Assembly: GCF_000612545.2 (NCBI RefSeq)
Contig: NZ_CP097800.1
Span: 5,654,501 to 5,718,500, forward strand
Length of the DNA stretch: 64,000 nt
DNA from: Streptomyces sp. PCS3-D2
Lineage (GTDB): Bacteria > Actinomycetota > Actinomycetes > Streptomycetales > Streptomycetaceae
Reading direction: 5' to 3'
Below the pieces are notes generated by a model that saw only the letters and a program-made list of their open reading frames with translations, was not told the origin of the DNA and did not search any database. A program made the translations under genes and the position numbers. Of the stretch, positions 10,651-19,616 are shown in pieces (position 1 is the stretch's first letter; every line of letters starts with the position of its first letter).

Positions 10651-11451
10651 ATGGTGGCGAAGAAGACAGCGGTCTCCGGGGACCCGGCGCCCGCCGAGAA
10701 GGCGACGGCGGCGCGTACGACGGCCGCCACGAAGGCTCCGGCGAAGAAGGCTCCGGCGAAGAAGGCATCGGCGAAGAAGACGGCCGCGGCCGAGAAGGCT
10801 CCGGCCGGGAAGGCGACGTCCGCCGGGAAGGCGGCCGCGGCCGGGAAGAAGGCGGCGGCCGGGAAGAAGACGGCCGCCGTCCCGAAGCGGACGGCCACGG
10901 CCAGGAAGGCCGCGGCCGAGGGGGCGGCGCACGCCGCCGAGAAGACTGGAGTCCCGAACGTGGTTGCCAAGAAGAGCACCGGTGCGGCGCGGAAGACGGC
11001 CGCGGCCGCCACGAGCGGGCTCCCCAAGACCCGGGTCACGGCGCCCGCCGCCCCAGGTGACCTCGCCGTACGGCCCGGGGAGGACCCGTGGACGCCCGAG
11101 GAGGTCGAGGGGGCCCGCGCGGAGCTGGCGTCCGAGGTGCTGCGGCTGCGCGCCGAGCTCGACGCCTCCGAAGTGGCCATTTCCGGCCTGATGCGCGACT
11201 CGGGCGACGGCGCCGGGGACGACCAGGCCGACACGGGCACCAAGAACATCACGCGGGAGTCGGAGCTCGCGCTCGCGGCCAACGCCACTTCGATGCTGGA
11301 GCAGACCGAGCGGGCCCTGGAACGGCTGGAGGCGGGCACCTACGGGCTCTGCGAGAACTGCGGGAAGCCCATCGGCAAGGCCAGGATGCAGGCCTTCCCG
11401 CGGGCCACGCTGTGCGTGGACTGCAAGCAGAAGCAGGAACGGCGCCACTAG
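10651..11451 (+). CDS. DksA/TraR-type zinc-finger protein with histone-H1-like N terminus
   Basis: A 266-residue protein. Residues 1 to about 130 are almost wholly Ala and Lys with repeated AKKA and AAGKKAA units, like the tails of histone H1 or actinobacterial HupB. After a linker, the C-terminal 100 residues match the TraR/DksA family, with a helical hairpin (RESELALAANATSMLEQTERALERL) and a four-cysteine zinc finger at C234, C237, C255 and C258 (GLCENCGKPIG and CVDCKQ). DksA relatives bind RNA polymerase; the basic tail should bind DNA. I chose ATG 10651 over an in-frame ATG at 10561 because GAAGG precedes it and the extra 30 residues look non-coding. Confidence 0.85.
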   Translation: MVAKKTAVSGDPAPAEKATAARTTAATKAPAKKAPAKKASAKKTAAAEKAPAGKATSAGKAAAAGKKAAAGKKTAAVPKRTATARKAAAEGAAHAAEKTGVPNVVAKKSTGAARKTAAAATSGLPKTRVTAPAAPGDLAVRPGEDPWTPEEVEGARAELASEVLRLRAELDASEVAISGLMRDSGDGAGDDQADTGTKNITRESELALAANATSMLEQTERALERLEAGTYGLCENCGKPIGKARMQAFPRATLCVDCKQKQERRH

Positions 11452-11468
11452 GTCCGTGACCGGGCGTC

Positions 11469-11497
11469 GCCGGCGCGGCACCGGGCGCCGCGCCGGC
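11469..11497 (+). terminator. Hairpin after the DksA-like gene
   Basis: A perfect 11-bp stem (11469-11479 with 11487-11497) begins 17 bp past the stop codon. There is no T tract, so it is a probable but unproven terminator before lspA. Confidence 0.55.
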
Positions 11498-11606
11498 GGG
11501 TGACGGGAAGGCGGGAGGCGGGGCAGGCGGTCTGCCTGGGCCCTGACGTACCCTCGTCTGGTCAGGGTCCAGGAGGAGCCTGGGTCGGCTAGTTCGAGGG
11601 ACTCAC

Positions 11607-12176
11607 GTGGCAGAGGCGGAGCGCATCATCGGTACGCCGGAGGTCGGGGACGTCGGGGACGGCGCCCGGCCGGAGTCGGCCGCGCCCAAGGGGCGTCGGC
11701 GGATCGCGGCACTGCTCGTCGTCGCGGTGCTCGCCTACCTGCTGGACCTCGGCACCAAGATGCTGGTCGTGGCGAAGCTGGAGCACCAGCCGCCGATCGA
11801 GATCATCGGGGACCTGTTGAAGTTCGAGGCGGTCCGCAACCCGGGCGCCGCCTTCGGCTTCGGCGAGGCCTTCACCATCATCTTCACCGCTATCGCCGCG
11901 GCTGTGATCGTCGTGATCGTGCGGCTGGCCCGCAAGCTCTACAGCCTGCCGTGGGCGATCGCCCTCGGTCTGCTGCTGGGCGGCGCGCTGGGCAACCTCA
12001 CCGACCGGATCTTCCGTTCGCCGGGTGTGTTCCGCGGGGCGGTCGTCGACTTCATCGCCCCGGCCCACTTCGCCGTCTTCAACATCGCCGACTCGGCGAT
12101 CGTGTGCGGCGGCATCCTCATCGTGCTGCTGTCGTTCAAGGGCCTGGACCCGGACGGCACCGTCCACAAGGACTGA
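11607..12176 (+). CDS. lspA: Prolipoprotein signal peptidase LspA
   Basis: A 189-residue four-helix membrane aspartic protease that removes lipoprotein signal peptides after diacylglyceryl transfer by Lgt (encoded at 47193 in this window). The catalytic aspartates are D133 in GNLTDR and D162 in FNIADSA, both in their conserved boxes. [11 protein letters not shown] is the first conserved box. The first 30 residues form a hydrophilic extension common in actinomycetes. The GTG start at 11607 sits in a 155-bp gap after the previous gene, and rluD follows 53 bp downstream. Confidence 0.95.
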   Translation: MAEAERIIGTPEVGDVGDGARPESAAPKGRRRIAALLVVAVLAYLLDLGTKMLVVAKLEHQPPIEIIGDLLKFEAVRNPGAAFGFGEAFTIIFTAIAAAVIVVIVRLARKLYSLPWAIALGLLLGGALGNLTDRIFRSPGVFRGAVVDFIAPAHFAVFNIADSAIVCGGILIVLLSFKGLDPDGTVHKD

Positions 12177-12217
12177 CCGATGCGCTGATCGCGGGACGGC
12201 CCGTCCGCCGAGTCCTG

Positions 12218-12223
12218 CATACT
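12218..12223 (+). promoter_or_regulatory. -10-like hexamer for a leaderless rluD mRNA
   Basis: CATACT lies exactly 6 nt before the GTG start at 12230, and no ribosome-binding site is present. This spacing would place the transcription start at or next to the start codon. Confidence 0.45.
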
Positions 12224-12229
12224 CGACGG

Positions 12230-13171
12230 GTGAGTACGATTCCCGAGATCCGCACCCTGCCCGTTCCCGATGGCCTCGAAGGCGAGCGCGTCGACGCCGC
12301 CATCGCCCGTATGTTCGGTTTCTCCCGGACCAAGGCGGCCGAGCTCGCGGCCGAGGGGAAGGTGTCGGTCGACGGCAGCGTCGTCGGGAAGTCCGAGCGC
12401 GTGCACGGCGGCGCCTGGCTGGAGGTCGAGATGCCGGCGCCCCCGCGGCCGGTCGAGGTCGTGGCCGAGCCGGTCCCGGGCATGGAGATCATCCATGATG
12501 ACGACGACGTCGTCGTCGTCATGAAGCCGGTGGGCGTCGCCGCCCACCCGAGCCCCGGCTGGACCGGCACCACCGTCATCGGTGGCCTCGCCGCCGCGGG
12601 CTACCGCATCTCCACTTCGGGCGCGTCCGAGCGCCAGGGCATCGTGCACCGCCTCGACGTCGGCACGTCCGGTCTGATGGCCGTCGCCAAGTCGGAGCGT
12701 GCCTACACCTCGCTGAAGAACCAGTTCCGCGAGCGGGTCGTGGACAAGCGCTACCACGCACTGGTCCAGGGCCACCCGGACCCGATGAGCGGCACGATCG
12801 ACGCGCCGATCGGCCGCCACCCGAGCGCGGACTACAAGTGGGCGGTGACCCAGGACGGCAAGGCCTCCGTCACCCACTACGACCTGATCGAGGCCTTCCG
12901 CGCCGCCTCGCTGCTGGACATCAAGCTGGAGACGGGGCGTACGCACCAGATCCGCGTGCACATGTCCGCGCACCGCCACCCGTGCGTCGGCGACCTGACC
13001 TACGGCGCCGACCCGACCGTCGCCAAGCGGCTCGGGCTCACCCGCCAGTGGCTGCACGCGGTCCGGCTGGGCTTCGAGCACCCGGCGGACGGGCAGTGGG
13101 TGGAGTTCGAGAGCACCTACCCGGCGGACCTCCAGCACGCCCTCGACGTGATCCGCGCCGAGAGCGAGTAG
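12230..13171 (+). CDS. RluD-family 23S rRNA pseudouridine synthase
   Basis: A 313-residue enzyme that isomerises uridines, most likely in 23S rRNA. An N-terminal S4 RNA-binding domain covers about residues 18-75 ([21 protein letters not shown]). The catalytic domain has the motif [11 protein letters not shown] with the nucleophile D143, then GRTHQIRVH. Length and motifs match the RluA/RluC/RluD group. The GTG start at 12230 was chosen because it gives the normal N terminus and lies 6 nt after a -10-like hexamer. lspA followed by an rluD homologue is a widespread pair. Confidence 0.9.
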   Translation: MSTIPEIRTLPVPDGLEGERVDAAIARMFGFSRTKAAELAAEGKVSVDGSVVGKSERVHGGAWLEVEMPAPPRPVEVVAEPVPGMEIIHDDDDVVVVMKPVGVAAHPSPGWTGTTVIGGLAAAGYRISTSGASERQGIVHRLDVGTSGLMAVAKSERAYTSLKNQFRERVVDKRYHALVQGHPDPMSGTIDAPIGRHPSADYKWAVTQDGKASVTHYDLIEAFRAASLLDIKLETGRTHQIRVHMSAHRHPCVGDLTYGADPTVAKRLGLTRQWLHAVRLGFEHPADGQWVEFESTYPADLQHALDVIRAESE

Positions 13172-13270
13172 CGGCCCGGCGCACGGCCCCCGAGGGGCGG
13201 CCCGGCACCCGACACGCGACCGCGGCCGCGACCGCCGGGGCCGGGCGCGGCGGACTGGCAGGGTGGGGGA

Positions 13271-14863
13271 GTGGATCAGCTTGCTCTGCTGTTCGTGCTC
13301 CTGCTCGGGGCCGTGGTCATGGTGCCGCTCGGGGACCGGCTGGGACTGCCCGCCCCGGTCCTGATGACGCTCGGCGGGGTGGTCCTCGCGCTCGTGCCGG
13401 CCGTGCCGGAGGTCGAGGTACCGCCCGAGTTCATCCTGCCGCTGGTGCTGCCGCCCCTGCTGTACGCCTCCGTGCAACGGACCTCGTGGCGCCAGTTCGC
13501 CGCCAACGTGCGGCCCATCCTGCTGCTGGCCGTGGCCCTGGTCTTCGTCACGACGGCCGCCGTGGCCGCCGTCGCCCATTCCGTGGTGCCCGCGCTGCCG
13601 CTCGCCGCCGCCGTCGCGCTCGGTGCGCTCGTCGCGCCGCCCGACCCGGTGGCCGCCACCGCCGTCGCCGGATCGCTCGGGCTGCCCCGCCGCATGGTCT
13701 CGATCCTGGAGGGCGAGGGGCTCTTCAACGACGTCACGGCGATCGTGCTCTACCACGTGGCGGTCGCGGCGGCCGTCAGCGGCGGCTTCTCCTGGCCCGA
13801 CGCGCTCGGGGAGTTCGTGCTGTCCGCCGTCGTCGCCGTGGCGGTCGGCCTCGGACTGGGCTGGACCGCCCACCGCCTGATGGGCCGGCTCGGCGACGCC
13901 ACCCTCCAGATCGGCCTGACACTGCTCGTGCCCTTCGTGTCGTACACGGTCGCCGAGGAGCTCCACGGGTCCGGGGTGCTGGCCGTGCTGACCACGGCCC
14001 TGTTCCTCGCCGAGTACGCCTCCGACGCCGACGACGTGCTGGGGCGTCTGGCCGGGCACACCTTCTGGGAGGTGGTGGACACGCTGGTCACCGGCGTGGC
14101 CTTCGGGCTCATCGGGTTGGAGCTGCACAACGTCTTCGGGACGGCCCACGACCGCGAGTGGGAGATGGCGGGATGGGCTGCTGTCGTCGTCGCGGTGGTC
14201 GTCGGGGTACGGCTGGTATGGCTGCTGCCGGCGGGCTGGCTGGCGCAGAAACTGCACCGGCGGCGCGACTATGACGAGGAGATCCCGCTGAGCTGGCGGG
14301 AGAGCGTCGTGATGTGGTGGGCGGGCATGCGCGGGGTGGCCTCGGTCGCCCTGGCCCTGGCCATCCCCCTGGAGACGGACGCGGGCGAGCCCTTCCCCGC
14401 GCGCGACGAGATCGTCTTCATCGCCTTCGCGGTGATCATGGTGACGCTGGTGTGCCAGGGGCTCACCCTGCCGTGGCTGGTGCGGCGCCTGGGCGTGGAG
14501 GAGGACACCGACGCGCGGCGGGACGCCGAGCGGCACCTGGCGATCCGCGCCGCCAAGGCCGCCAGGCGCCGGCTGAAGGAGATCGAGGAGGTCGAGGAGC
14601 TGCCGGAGGACCTGATCGAGCAGCTGAGCCGGCGCGCGTACGACGTGGGGGCCAGGATCAGCCCGGACATGGTGGACGAGGAGCGGCGCGAGGCGTACGC
14701 GCAGCGGGTGCAGCGGCTCCACGACATCCAGCGGATCCAGCGGGAGATGATGTCGGCCGCCCGCCACGAGGTGCTGGCCGCCCGCAGCGAACCAGGCTCC
14801 GACCCGGAGGTCGTCGACCGGGTGCTGCGCCACCTCGACGTGCGCAGCCTGCGCGCCCCCTAG
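13271..14863 (+). CDS. Na+/H+ antiporter, CPA1 family
   Basis: A 530-residue polytopic membrane protein that should exchange Na+ (or K+) for protons. About a dozen hydrophobic segments fill residues 1-400. The ion-site motifs are visible: DPVAATAVAGSLGLP near 128-142 and EGEGLFNDVTAIVLY near 149-163, where the ND pair marks electroneutral CPA1 carriers. A cytoplasmic tail of about 130 charged residues follows from VRRLGVEEDTDARRD. The GTG start at 13271 follows GGGGGA. The stop TAG at 14861-14863 overlaps the stop of the convergent gene. Confidence 0.87.
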   Translation: MDQLALLFVLLLGAVVMVPLGDRLGLPAPVLMTLGGVVLALVPAVPEVEVPPEFILPLVLPPLLYASVQRTSWRQFAANVRPILLLAVALVFVTTAAVAAVAHSVVPALPLAAAVALGALVAPPDPVAATAVAGSLGLPRRMVSILEGEGLFNDVTAIVLYHVAVAAAVSGGFSWPDALGEFVLSAVVAVAVGLGLGWTAHRLMGRLGDATLQIGLTLLVPFVSYTVAEELHGSGVLAVLTTALFLAEYASDADDVLGRLAGHTFWEVVDTLVTGVAFGLIGLELHNVFGTAHDREWEMAGWAAVVVAVVVGVRLVWLLPAGWLAQKLHRRRDYDEEIPLSWRESVVMWWAGMRGVASVALALAIPLETDAGEPFPARDEIVFIAFAVIMVTLVCQGLTLPWLVRRLGVEEDTDARRDAERHLAIRAAKAARRRLKEIEEVEELPEDLIEQLSRRAYDVGARISPDMVDEERREAYAQRVQRLHDIQRIQREMMSAARHEVLAARSEPGSDPEVVDRVLRHLDVRSLRAP

Positions 14864-15921
14864 GGCCGGTCCGGGGTCTCCGGGGCAGGGGGCGCCGGGG
14901 AGGTCGCGACGCGCGGGAGGGCGTAGGGATGGTGGGCCGCCAGCCAGGTGATCAGCTGTTCGCGGACCGCGCAGCGCAGGGTCCAGAGGTCGTCGGCGTC
15001 CTTGGCGGTCACCACGCCGCGGACCTGGACGGTGTGCGGTGTGGTGTCCGTCACGGCGAGGCCACCGCCGCGGCCGTCCCACTCGGGCAGGCTCGCGAGG
15101 ATCTGCCGGAACCGCTCCCGCATCAGGTCCAGGGGTGCGCGGTGGTCGAGGTGCCAGAAGACCGTCCCGGTCATCTGGGCACCTCCGCGCGACCAGTTCT
15201 CGTACGGTTTGCTCGTGAAATACGACACAGGCATCGTGATGCGGCGTTCGTCCCAGGTGCGGACGGTCAGGAAGGTCAGGGTGATCTCCTCGACCCGGCC
15301 CCACTCCTCGTCGACCACGACCGTGTCACCGATGCGGACCGTGTCGCCGAAGGCGATCTGGAGCCCGGCGAAGAGGTTGCTCAGTGAGGACTGGGCGGCG
15401 ATGCCGGCCACGATGCCGAGGACGCCCGCGGAGGCCAGGAGCGAGGCGCCGGCCGCACGCATCGGGGGGAAGGTCAGCAGCATCGCCGCGACGGCGACCA
15501 CGACGACGACCGCCGTGACCGCCCGGTGGATCAGTGTGACCTGGGTGCGCACCCGGCGGACCCGGGCCTCGTCCTCGGTCGCCGCGGCGTAGCGCGCGTA
15601 CGCGGAGTCGACGGCGGCCGTCGCGATGCGCACCGCCAGCCAGGCCACCGCGGCGATGAGCACCAGCGCGAGGAAGCGGCCGACGCCGACGGGATGGTCG
15701 GGCAGCAGGCCCGCCCGGCGGTAGGAGCCCCTGAGCAGGGAGGTGCACAGCACCACCTGGAAGGGGAGCCGGCAGCGGCGCAGCAGGTCCCACAGCGGGG
15801 TCTCCGGATGCCGGGCGTCTGCCCGGCGCAGCAGCAGGTCGAGCAGCCGGCCCGCGATCAGGGTGGCGACCAGCACGCCGCCGACGACCGCCACCGGGCG
15901 CACGAAGTTCTCCGTCTCCAT
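14860..15921 (-). CDS. MscS-type mechanosensitive channel
   Basis: A 353-residue membrane protein of the small-conductance mechanosensitive channel family. ATG at 15921 (METENFVRPV) starts it. Helices lie at about 8-28, 65-90 and 125-150. The pore helix is ASAGVLGIVAGIAAQSSLSN with alternating Ala and Gly as in MscS TM3, followed by the beta domain motif FGDTVRIGDTVVVDEEWGRVEEI. It should open on membrane tension to release solutes in osmotic downshock. It converges on the antiporter gene, and the two stop codons share bases 14861-14862 with no room for a terminator. Confidence 0.88.
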   Translation of the reverse strand: METENFVRPVAVVGGVLVATLIAGRLLDLLLRRADARHPETPLWDLLRRCRLPFQVVLCTSLLRGSYRRAGLLPDHPVGVGRFLALVLIAAVAWLAVRIATAAVDSAYARYAAATEDEARVRRVRTQVTLIHRAVTAVVVVVAVAAMLLTFPPMRAAGASLLASAGVLGIVAGIAAQSSLSNLFAGLQIAFGDTVRIGDTVVVDEEWGRVEEITLTFLTVRTWDERRITMPVSYFTSKPYENWSRGGAQMTGTVFWHLDHRAPLDLMRERFRQILASLPEWDGRGGGLAVTDTTPHTVQVRGVVTAKDADDLWTLRCAVREQLITWLAAHHPYALPRVATSPAPPAPETPDRP

Positions 15922-15972
15922 GGGGATGAACGTAGCGGGAAGCGCCGGCGCACCGGCGCCTGCGACGGCTGG

Positions 15973-15978
15973 CACGAT
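15973..15978 (+). promoter_or_regulatory. -10-like hexamer for a leaderless hydrolase mRNA
   Basis: CACGAT lies exactly 6 nt before the ATG at 15985. GGAGG sits between them at 15979-15983 but is too close to the start codon (one base) to act as a normal ribosome-binding site. Confidence 0.4.
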
Positions 15979-15984
15979 GGAGGC

Positions 15985-16554
15985 ATGAACATCGTGCTTT
16001 TCCATTCGACGTACGGGCTGCGGCCCGCGGTGCACGCGGCGGCCGACCGGCTGCGCGCGGCCGGTCACCAGGTCCAGGTACCGGACCTCTTCGAGGGGCG
16101 CACCTTCGAGACCGTCGAGGAGGGCATGGCCCACCAGGACGAGATCGGCCGTGACGAGTTGTTGAAGCGGGCCGTGCTGGCCGCGGCCCCCCACTCCGAC
16201 GCGGGCCTGGTGTACGCGGGCTTCTCCTTCGGCGGTTCCCTCGCCCAGCACCTGGCGCTGGCCGACGAGAAGGCGCGCGGGCTGCTCCTGCTGCACGGGA
16301 CGGCCGACCTGGAGGACGGTGCGTCGGTGGACGGGCTTCCGGTGCAGCTGCACATCGCGGACCCGGACCCCTTCGAGCCGCACGACTGGCTGACGGCCTG
16401 GTACCTGCGGATGCAGCGGGCCGGCGCGGACGTGGAGGTCCACAGCTACCCGGGCGCCGGGCACCTGTTCACCGACCCGGACCTCGACGACTTCGACGCC
16501 GAGGCTGCGGGGCAGGCATGGACGGCCGCGATCGGCTTCCTCGACAGCCTGTAG
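15985..16554 (+). CDS. Dienelactone-hydrolase-family protein
   Basis: A 189-residue cytoplasmic alpha/beta hydrolase. The nucleophile elbow reads GFSFGGS (serine in place of the cysteine of true dienelactone hydrolases). D in HIADPDPFEPHD and H in PGAGHLFTD complete a plausible triad. The short length and these motifs fit the small dienelactone hydrolase-like group, whose substrates are mostly unknown. It is divergent from the MscS gene, 63 bp away, and ends at a very strong terminator. Confidence 0.85.
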   Translation: MNIVLFHSTYGLRPAVHAAADRLRAAGHQVQVPDLFEGRTFETVEEGMAHQDEIGRDELLKRAVLAAAPHSDAGLVYAGFSFGGSLAQHLALADEKARGLLLLHGTADLEDGASVDGLPVQLHIADPDPFEPHDWLTAWYLRMQRAGADVEVHSYPGAGHLFTDPDLDDFDAEAAGQAWTAAIGFLDSL

Positions 16555-16584
16555 CCGCGCGGGGGACGGTAGGCGGGGACACGC

Positions 16585-16624
16585 GGGAGGGCCCGGTCCG
16601 GCGGATGCCGGACCGGGCCCTCCC
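16585..16624. terminator. Bidirectional terminator between hydrolase and metalloprotease
   Basis: A perfect 18-bp stem (16585-16602 with 16607-16624) with a GGAT loop lies between two convergent genes. It is the longest uninterrupted small-loop stem I found in the window. Confidence 0.85.
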
Positions 16625-16635
16625 CGTCGCTGGGG

Positions 16636-17628
16636 TCAGCCCGCCCGGTAGGCGGTCCAGCTGCTGCTCATGCGGGCCACCTGGCCGGCGGTGAACTGGT
16701 ACATGCAGGAGTCGTAGGTGTAGTCCATGAAGTTGTGGATCGGGTCCGCACCCGACTTCTTGGTGCAGCTGTCGCGCCCGGTCGGGCACTCGTACGCGGC
16801 GCTCTTCTCGGCCGGGGTGTCGGAGACGTAGTCGCCGTTGCCGTTACAGCCGCCCTGGAAGGTGTGGTAGAGCCCGAGCCAGTGGCCGACCTCGTGGGTG
16901 GCGGTGTCGCCCTCGTTGTAGTTGGCGGAGGAGCCGCCCGGCAGCGAGCTGTCGAGCACGACCACGCCGTCCATCGTGGGGTTGGAGGCGTAGGAGGTCG
17001 GGAAGGTCGCCCAGCCCAGGAGGCCGCCGGAGAGCTTGGCGGTGTAGAAGTTGAGCGCGCCCGGGCCGCCCTTGCGCAGGGTGTTCTTCATGTCCTTCTC
17101 GGCCTGGGAGCCGGAGGCCAGGTTGTACCAGGAGGCGTTGTCCGTGTAGTCGGTCGACGCCAGGGTGAACTGGAAGTTCGTGTTGACGTTGCCGCTGCCC
17201 TGGCCACCGTAGGCCGCGTTGAGGACGGAGAGCTGGTTACTGACGTCCGTGGACGTGAGCTTGCCGGCGGTGCCGGAGTGGACGACGTGGAAGTACACGG
17301 GGATGTTCACCACGGCCTCGGCCGCGGCCAGGCTGCGCTGCGGCTGGTTCTTGAGGGCCTTGTCCAGCTTCGACTTGAGGTCGGAGTCCATGGCCTTGGC
17401 CTGCGCGTCAGTGAGCTCGTTCGGCTCGTCCGCGCGCTCGTCGTGGGCGCGGGTCACGCGGGCGTTGGCGGGGGCGGCTGCCCCGTCGGCGCACACCTCG
17501 GCGGGGCTCTTGGCGGCCGCGAGCGTGGTGGGGGCGGCGAGCGGGGTGAAGGCCAGGGTTCCGGCCAGGACAGCCGTGCCCATCAGGCGGCGGCGGAGAA
17601 GGGGGGATATGCGGGCGGACGCGCGCAC
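16636..17628 (-). CDS. Secreted zinc metalloprotease, M43 (pappalysin-like) family
   Basis: A 330-residue exported protein. The N terminus has arginines followed by a hydrophobic stretch (residues about 14-39, ending LAAAK), a Sec signal peptide. The extended zinc motif [11 protein letters not shown] is at 245-255, with the Met-turn in [11 protein letters not shown] further on. Cysteines near 260-315 likely form disulfides ([25 protein letters not shown]). This pattern matches M43B proteases, which process extracellular proteins. The GTG start at 17628 follows GAGGAG. No immunity or partner gene is visible. Confidence 0.87.
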   Translation of the reverse strand: MRASARISPLLRRRLMGTAVLAGTLAFTPLAAPTTLAAAKSPAEVCADGAAAPANARVTRAHDERADEPNELTDAQAKAMDSDLKSKLDKALKNQPQRSLAAAEAVVNIPVYFHVVHSGTAGKLTSTDVSNQLSVLNAAYGGQGSGNVNTNFQFTLASTDYTDNASWYNLASGSQAEKDMKNTLRKGGPGALNFYTAKLSGGLLGWATFPTSYASNPTMDGVVVLDSSLPGGSSANYNEGDTATHEVGHWLGLYHTFQGGCNGNGDYVSDTPAEKSAAYECPTGRDSCTKKSGADPIHNFMDYTYDSCMYQFTAGQVARMSSSWTAYRAG

Positions 17629-17759
17629 GTGTGCTCCTCGCGAGTGGGGGGTGGTGGGGGGTGGTGGCCTGAAGGATCTTCTTCAGCTGGCGCGAAGCTT
17701 ATGTGTGCATGACATATTCAGGTCAAGGGTCTTGCGTAAAAGATTTGTTGCTTCGAACG

Positions 17760-17797
17760 CACAAGGGGCACCTGGTATGTACCAGATGCCCCTTGTG
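17760..17797 (-). terminator. Terminator after phoD
   Basis: An 18-bp stem (17760-17777 with 17780-17797) with one C-A mismatch lies 29 bp past the phoD stop on the minus strand, just before the metalloprotease promoter region. It separates the two secreted-enzyme genes. Confidence 0.75.
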
Positions 17798-17825
17798 GCA
17801 GAAGAATTGACGGTCGTTCAGGAGA

Positions 17826-19487
17826 TCAGCGAACGGGGTGGTAGGACCGCTCGACCTTCTGGGTCCCGTTCAGGGTCCGGTAGGAGCGGGACCATGCGGA
17901 CGTCGCGTCCGGCCGGCGCTTGTCGGATATGACGTAGTAGTCCATCTGCGAGCGCTCCGGCGTCACGTCCAGCACGCCGTAGCCGTGCGCGTCCATGTCG
18001 AGCCACTTCGTGTGCCAGTTGGCAGCCTTGATGGCGGTTTCGGCCACCAGCGAGACCGTGTTCGGCAGCACGTGCAGGATGTCGTCGAGGTTGTCGGAGG
18101 TCACCGACGTGACGACGAACTCCGTCGCCGCCGTGCCCGAGCCCGGATAGGTGGCCATGTTCATCGGCACCTCGTTCGCCCAGGCCATGTGGATGTCGCC
18201 GGTCAGGAACACCGTGTTCCGGATGTTCCGTTCCTTCAGGTGGCCCAGCAGCTCCTTGCGGTCGTCCGTGTACCCGTCCCACTGGTCCACGTTGATCGCG
18301 ATGCCGCCCTCGGGCAGCCCGAGCAGCTTGGTGAACGGCCCCAGCAGGTGTGCGGGCAGCGAGCCGAAGGCCACCGGCGAGATCATCACCGAGGTGCCGA
18401 CCAGCTTCCAGGTCGCGTCGGAGCCGGCGAGGCCCGCCTTGAGCCAGTCCAGTTGGGCGCGCCCGGTGATGGTCCGCTCCGGGTCGTCCACCGATCCGCT
18501 GCCCACCTTGGCCTGCTGCGAACGGAAGGAGCGCAGGTCGAGCAGGTGCAGGTCGGCGAGGGTGCCGAAGCGGAGCCTGCGGTAGACGGTGCCCGCGGTG
18601 GAGCTCCGTACCGGCATCCACTCGAAGTAGGCCTGCTTGGCGGCCTCGGCGCGGGCGGTCCAGTCGCCCTCGGCCCCCGGGGTGTGGTTCTCGGCGCCGC
18701 CGGCCCACATGTCGTTCGCGAACTCGTGGTCGTCCCAGATGGCGATGACCGGGTGTGCCTGGTGCATGGCCTGGAGGTCCGCGTCCGTCTTGTACGTGCC
18801 GTGCCGGGTGCGGTAATCGGCCAGCGAGACGATCTCGTGCTTCGGCTCGTGCTGGCGCACGGTGTACTTCGCCTCCGGGTAACCCCCGGACTGGTACTCG
18901 TAGATGTAGTCGCCCAGGTGCAGGATCGCGTGCAGGTCCGTGCGGGCGGCCAGGTGGCGGTAGGCGGAGAAGTAGCCGGACTCCCAGTTGGCGCAGGAGA
19001 CCACGCCGAAGCGGACTCCCGGGGTCGTCACGCCGTGGGCGGGGGTGGTCAGGGTGCGCCCCACGGGGGAGACCGCCGAGCCGGCGGTGAAGCGGTACCA
19101 GTACGGCGTCTGCGGCCGGAGCCCCCGCACGTCCACTTTGACCGTGTGGTCCGAGGCGGCGCCGGCCGTGACGGTCCCTGAGCCGACGACGCGGGAGAAG
19201 GCCTGGTCGGCGGCCACCTCCCAGCCGACCTGGACGGTGGGGCCGATACCGGATCCGGGGACGGCCTCGGGGGAGGGGGTGACGCGCGTCCACAGCAGGA
19301 CGCCGTCGGGCAGCGGATCGCCCGAGGCGACGCCGTGCAGGAAGGCGGGGGCGCTGCCCGCCGCATGGGCGGTTCCGGCGCCCAGCGTGGCGAGGGGGGC
19401 CAGTGTGGCGGTGGCGGCCGCGGCGAGGACGACAGTACGGCGGCGGGGGGTCGACGCGGCGGGGTGAGGGGTGAGATGACTGGTCAC
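17826..19487 (-). CDS. phoD: Alkaline phosphatase/phosphodiesterase PhoD, Tat-exported
   Basis: A 553-residue secreted enzyme that hydrolyses phosphomonoesters or diesters using Ca and Fe. The N terminus has a Tat signal ([10 protein letters not shown] at 15-24, cleavage after AHA near 43). An N-terminal PhoD domain ([20 protein letters not shown]) precedes the metallophosphatase core, with [19 protein letters not shown] and TGDIHMAW carrying metal ligands. GTG 19487 is the only good start. TAATGT lies 8 nt upstream, so the mRNA may be leaderless. PhoP control is expected for phoD, but no convincing PHO box is seen. Confidence 0.92.
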   Translation of the reverse strand: MTSHLTPHPAASTPRRRTVVLAAAATATLAPLATLGAGTAHAAGSAPAFLHGVASGDPLPDGVLLWTRVTPSPEAVPGSGIGPTVQVGWEVAADQAFSRVVGSGTVTAGAASDHTVKVDVRGLRPQTPYWYRFTAGSAVSPVGRTLTTPAHGVTTPGVRFGVVSCANWESGYFSAYRHLAARTDLHAILHLGDYIYEYQSGGYPEAKYTVRQHEPKHEIVSLADYRTRHGTYKTDADLQAMHQAHPVIAIWDDHEFANDMWAGGAENHTPGAEGDWTARAEAAKQAYFEWMPVRSSTAGTVYRRLRFGTLADLHLLDLRSFRSQQAKVGSGSVDDPERTITGRAQLDWLKAGLAGSDATWKLVGTSVMISPVAFGSLPAHLLGPFTKLLGLPEGGIAINVDQWDGYTDDRKELLGHLKERNIRNTVFLTGDIHMAWANEVPMNMATYPGSGTAATEFVVTSVTSDNLDDILHVLPNTVSLVAETAIKAANWHTKWLDMDAHGYGVLDVTPERSQMDYYVISDKRRPDATSAWSRSYRTLNGTQKVERSYHPVR

Positions 19488-19540
19488 GGACCATCACATT
19501 ACCGACGGGTACACCCCTGGGAACAGATGTCGGAATGCAA

Positions 19541-19573
19541 CGAGCGGGCGAACTCTCGGAGTTCGCCCGCTCG
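19541..19573 (-). terminator. Terminator after the DsbA-like gene
   Basis: A perfect 15-bp stem (19541-19555 with 19559-19573) with a 3-nt TCG loop, 44 bp past the stop of the minus-strand thioredoxin-fold gene and upstream of phoD. It should keep the two genes as separate transcripts. Confidence 0.82.
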
Positions 19574-19616
19574 CCGGTGCTGCCGGAAGGGAGGCCGTGT
19601 CCCGGAACGTCCCGGA

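Noticed and set aside
10200-11339. 379-residue minus-strand frame over the ileS leader and DksA-like gene
   Set aside because: It is a shadow of the Ala/Lys-rich gene and crosses the T-box; no start signal or domain.
16636-17628. Metalloprotease as part of a toxin or contact-dependent system
   Set aside because: It has an ordinary Sec signal, no delivery domain and no adjacent immunity gene; a general secreted M43 protease is the simpler reading.
19488-19530. Possible PHO box upstream of phoD (GTTCCC and TGTACCC on the minus strand)
   Set aside because: The units match the 11-bp direct-repeat consensus poorly and are out of step by one base, so I do not call a PhoP site.
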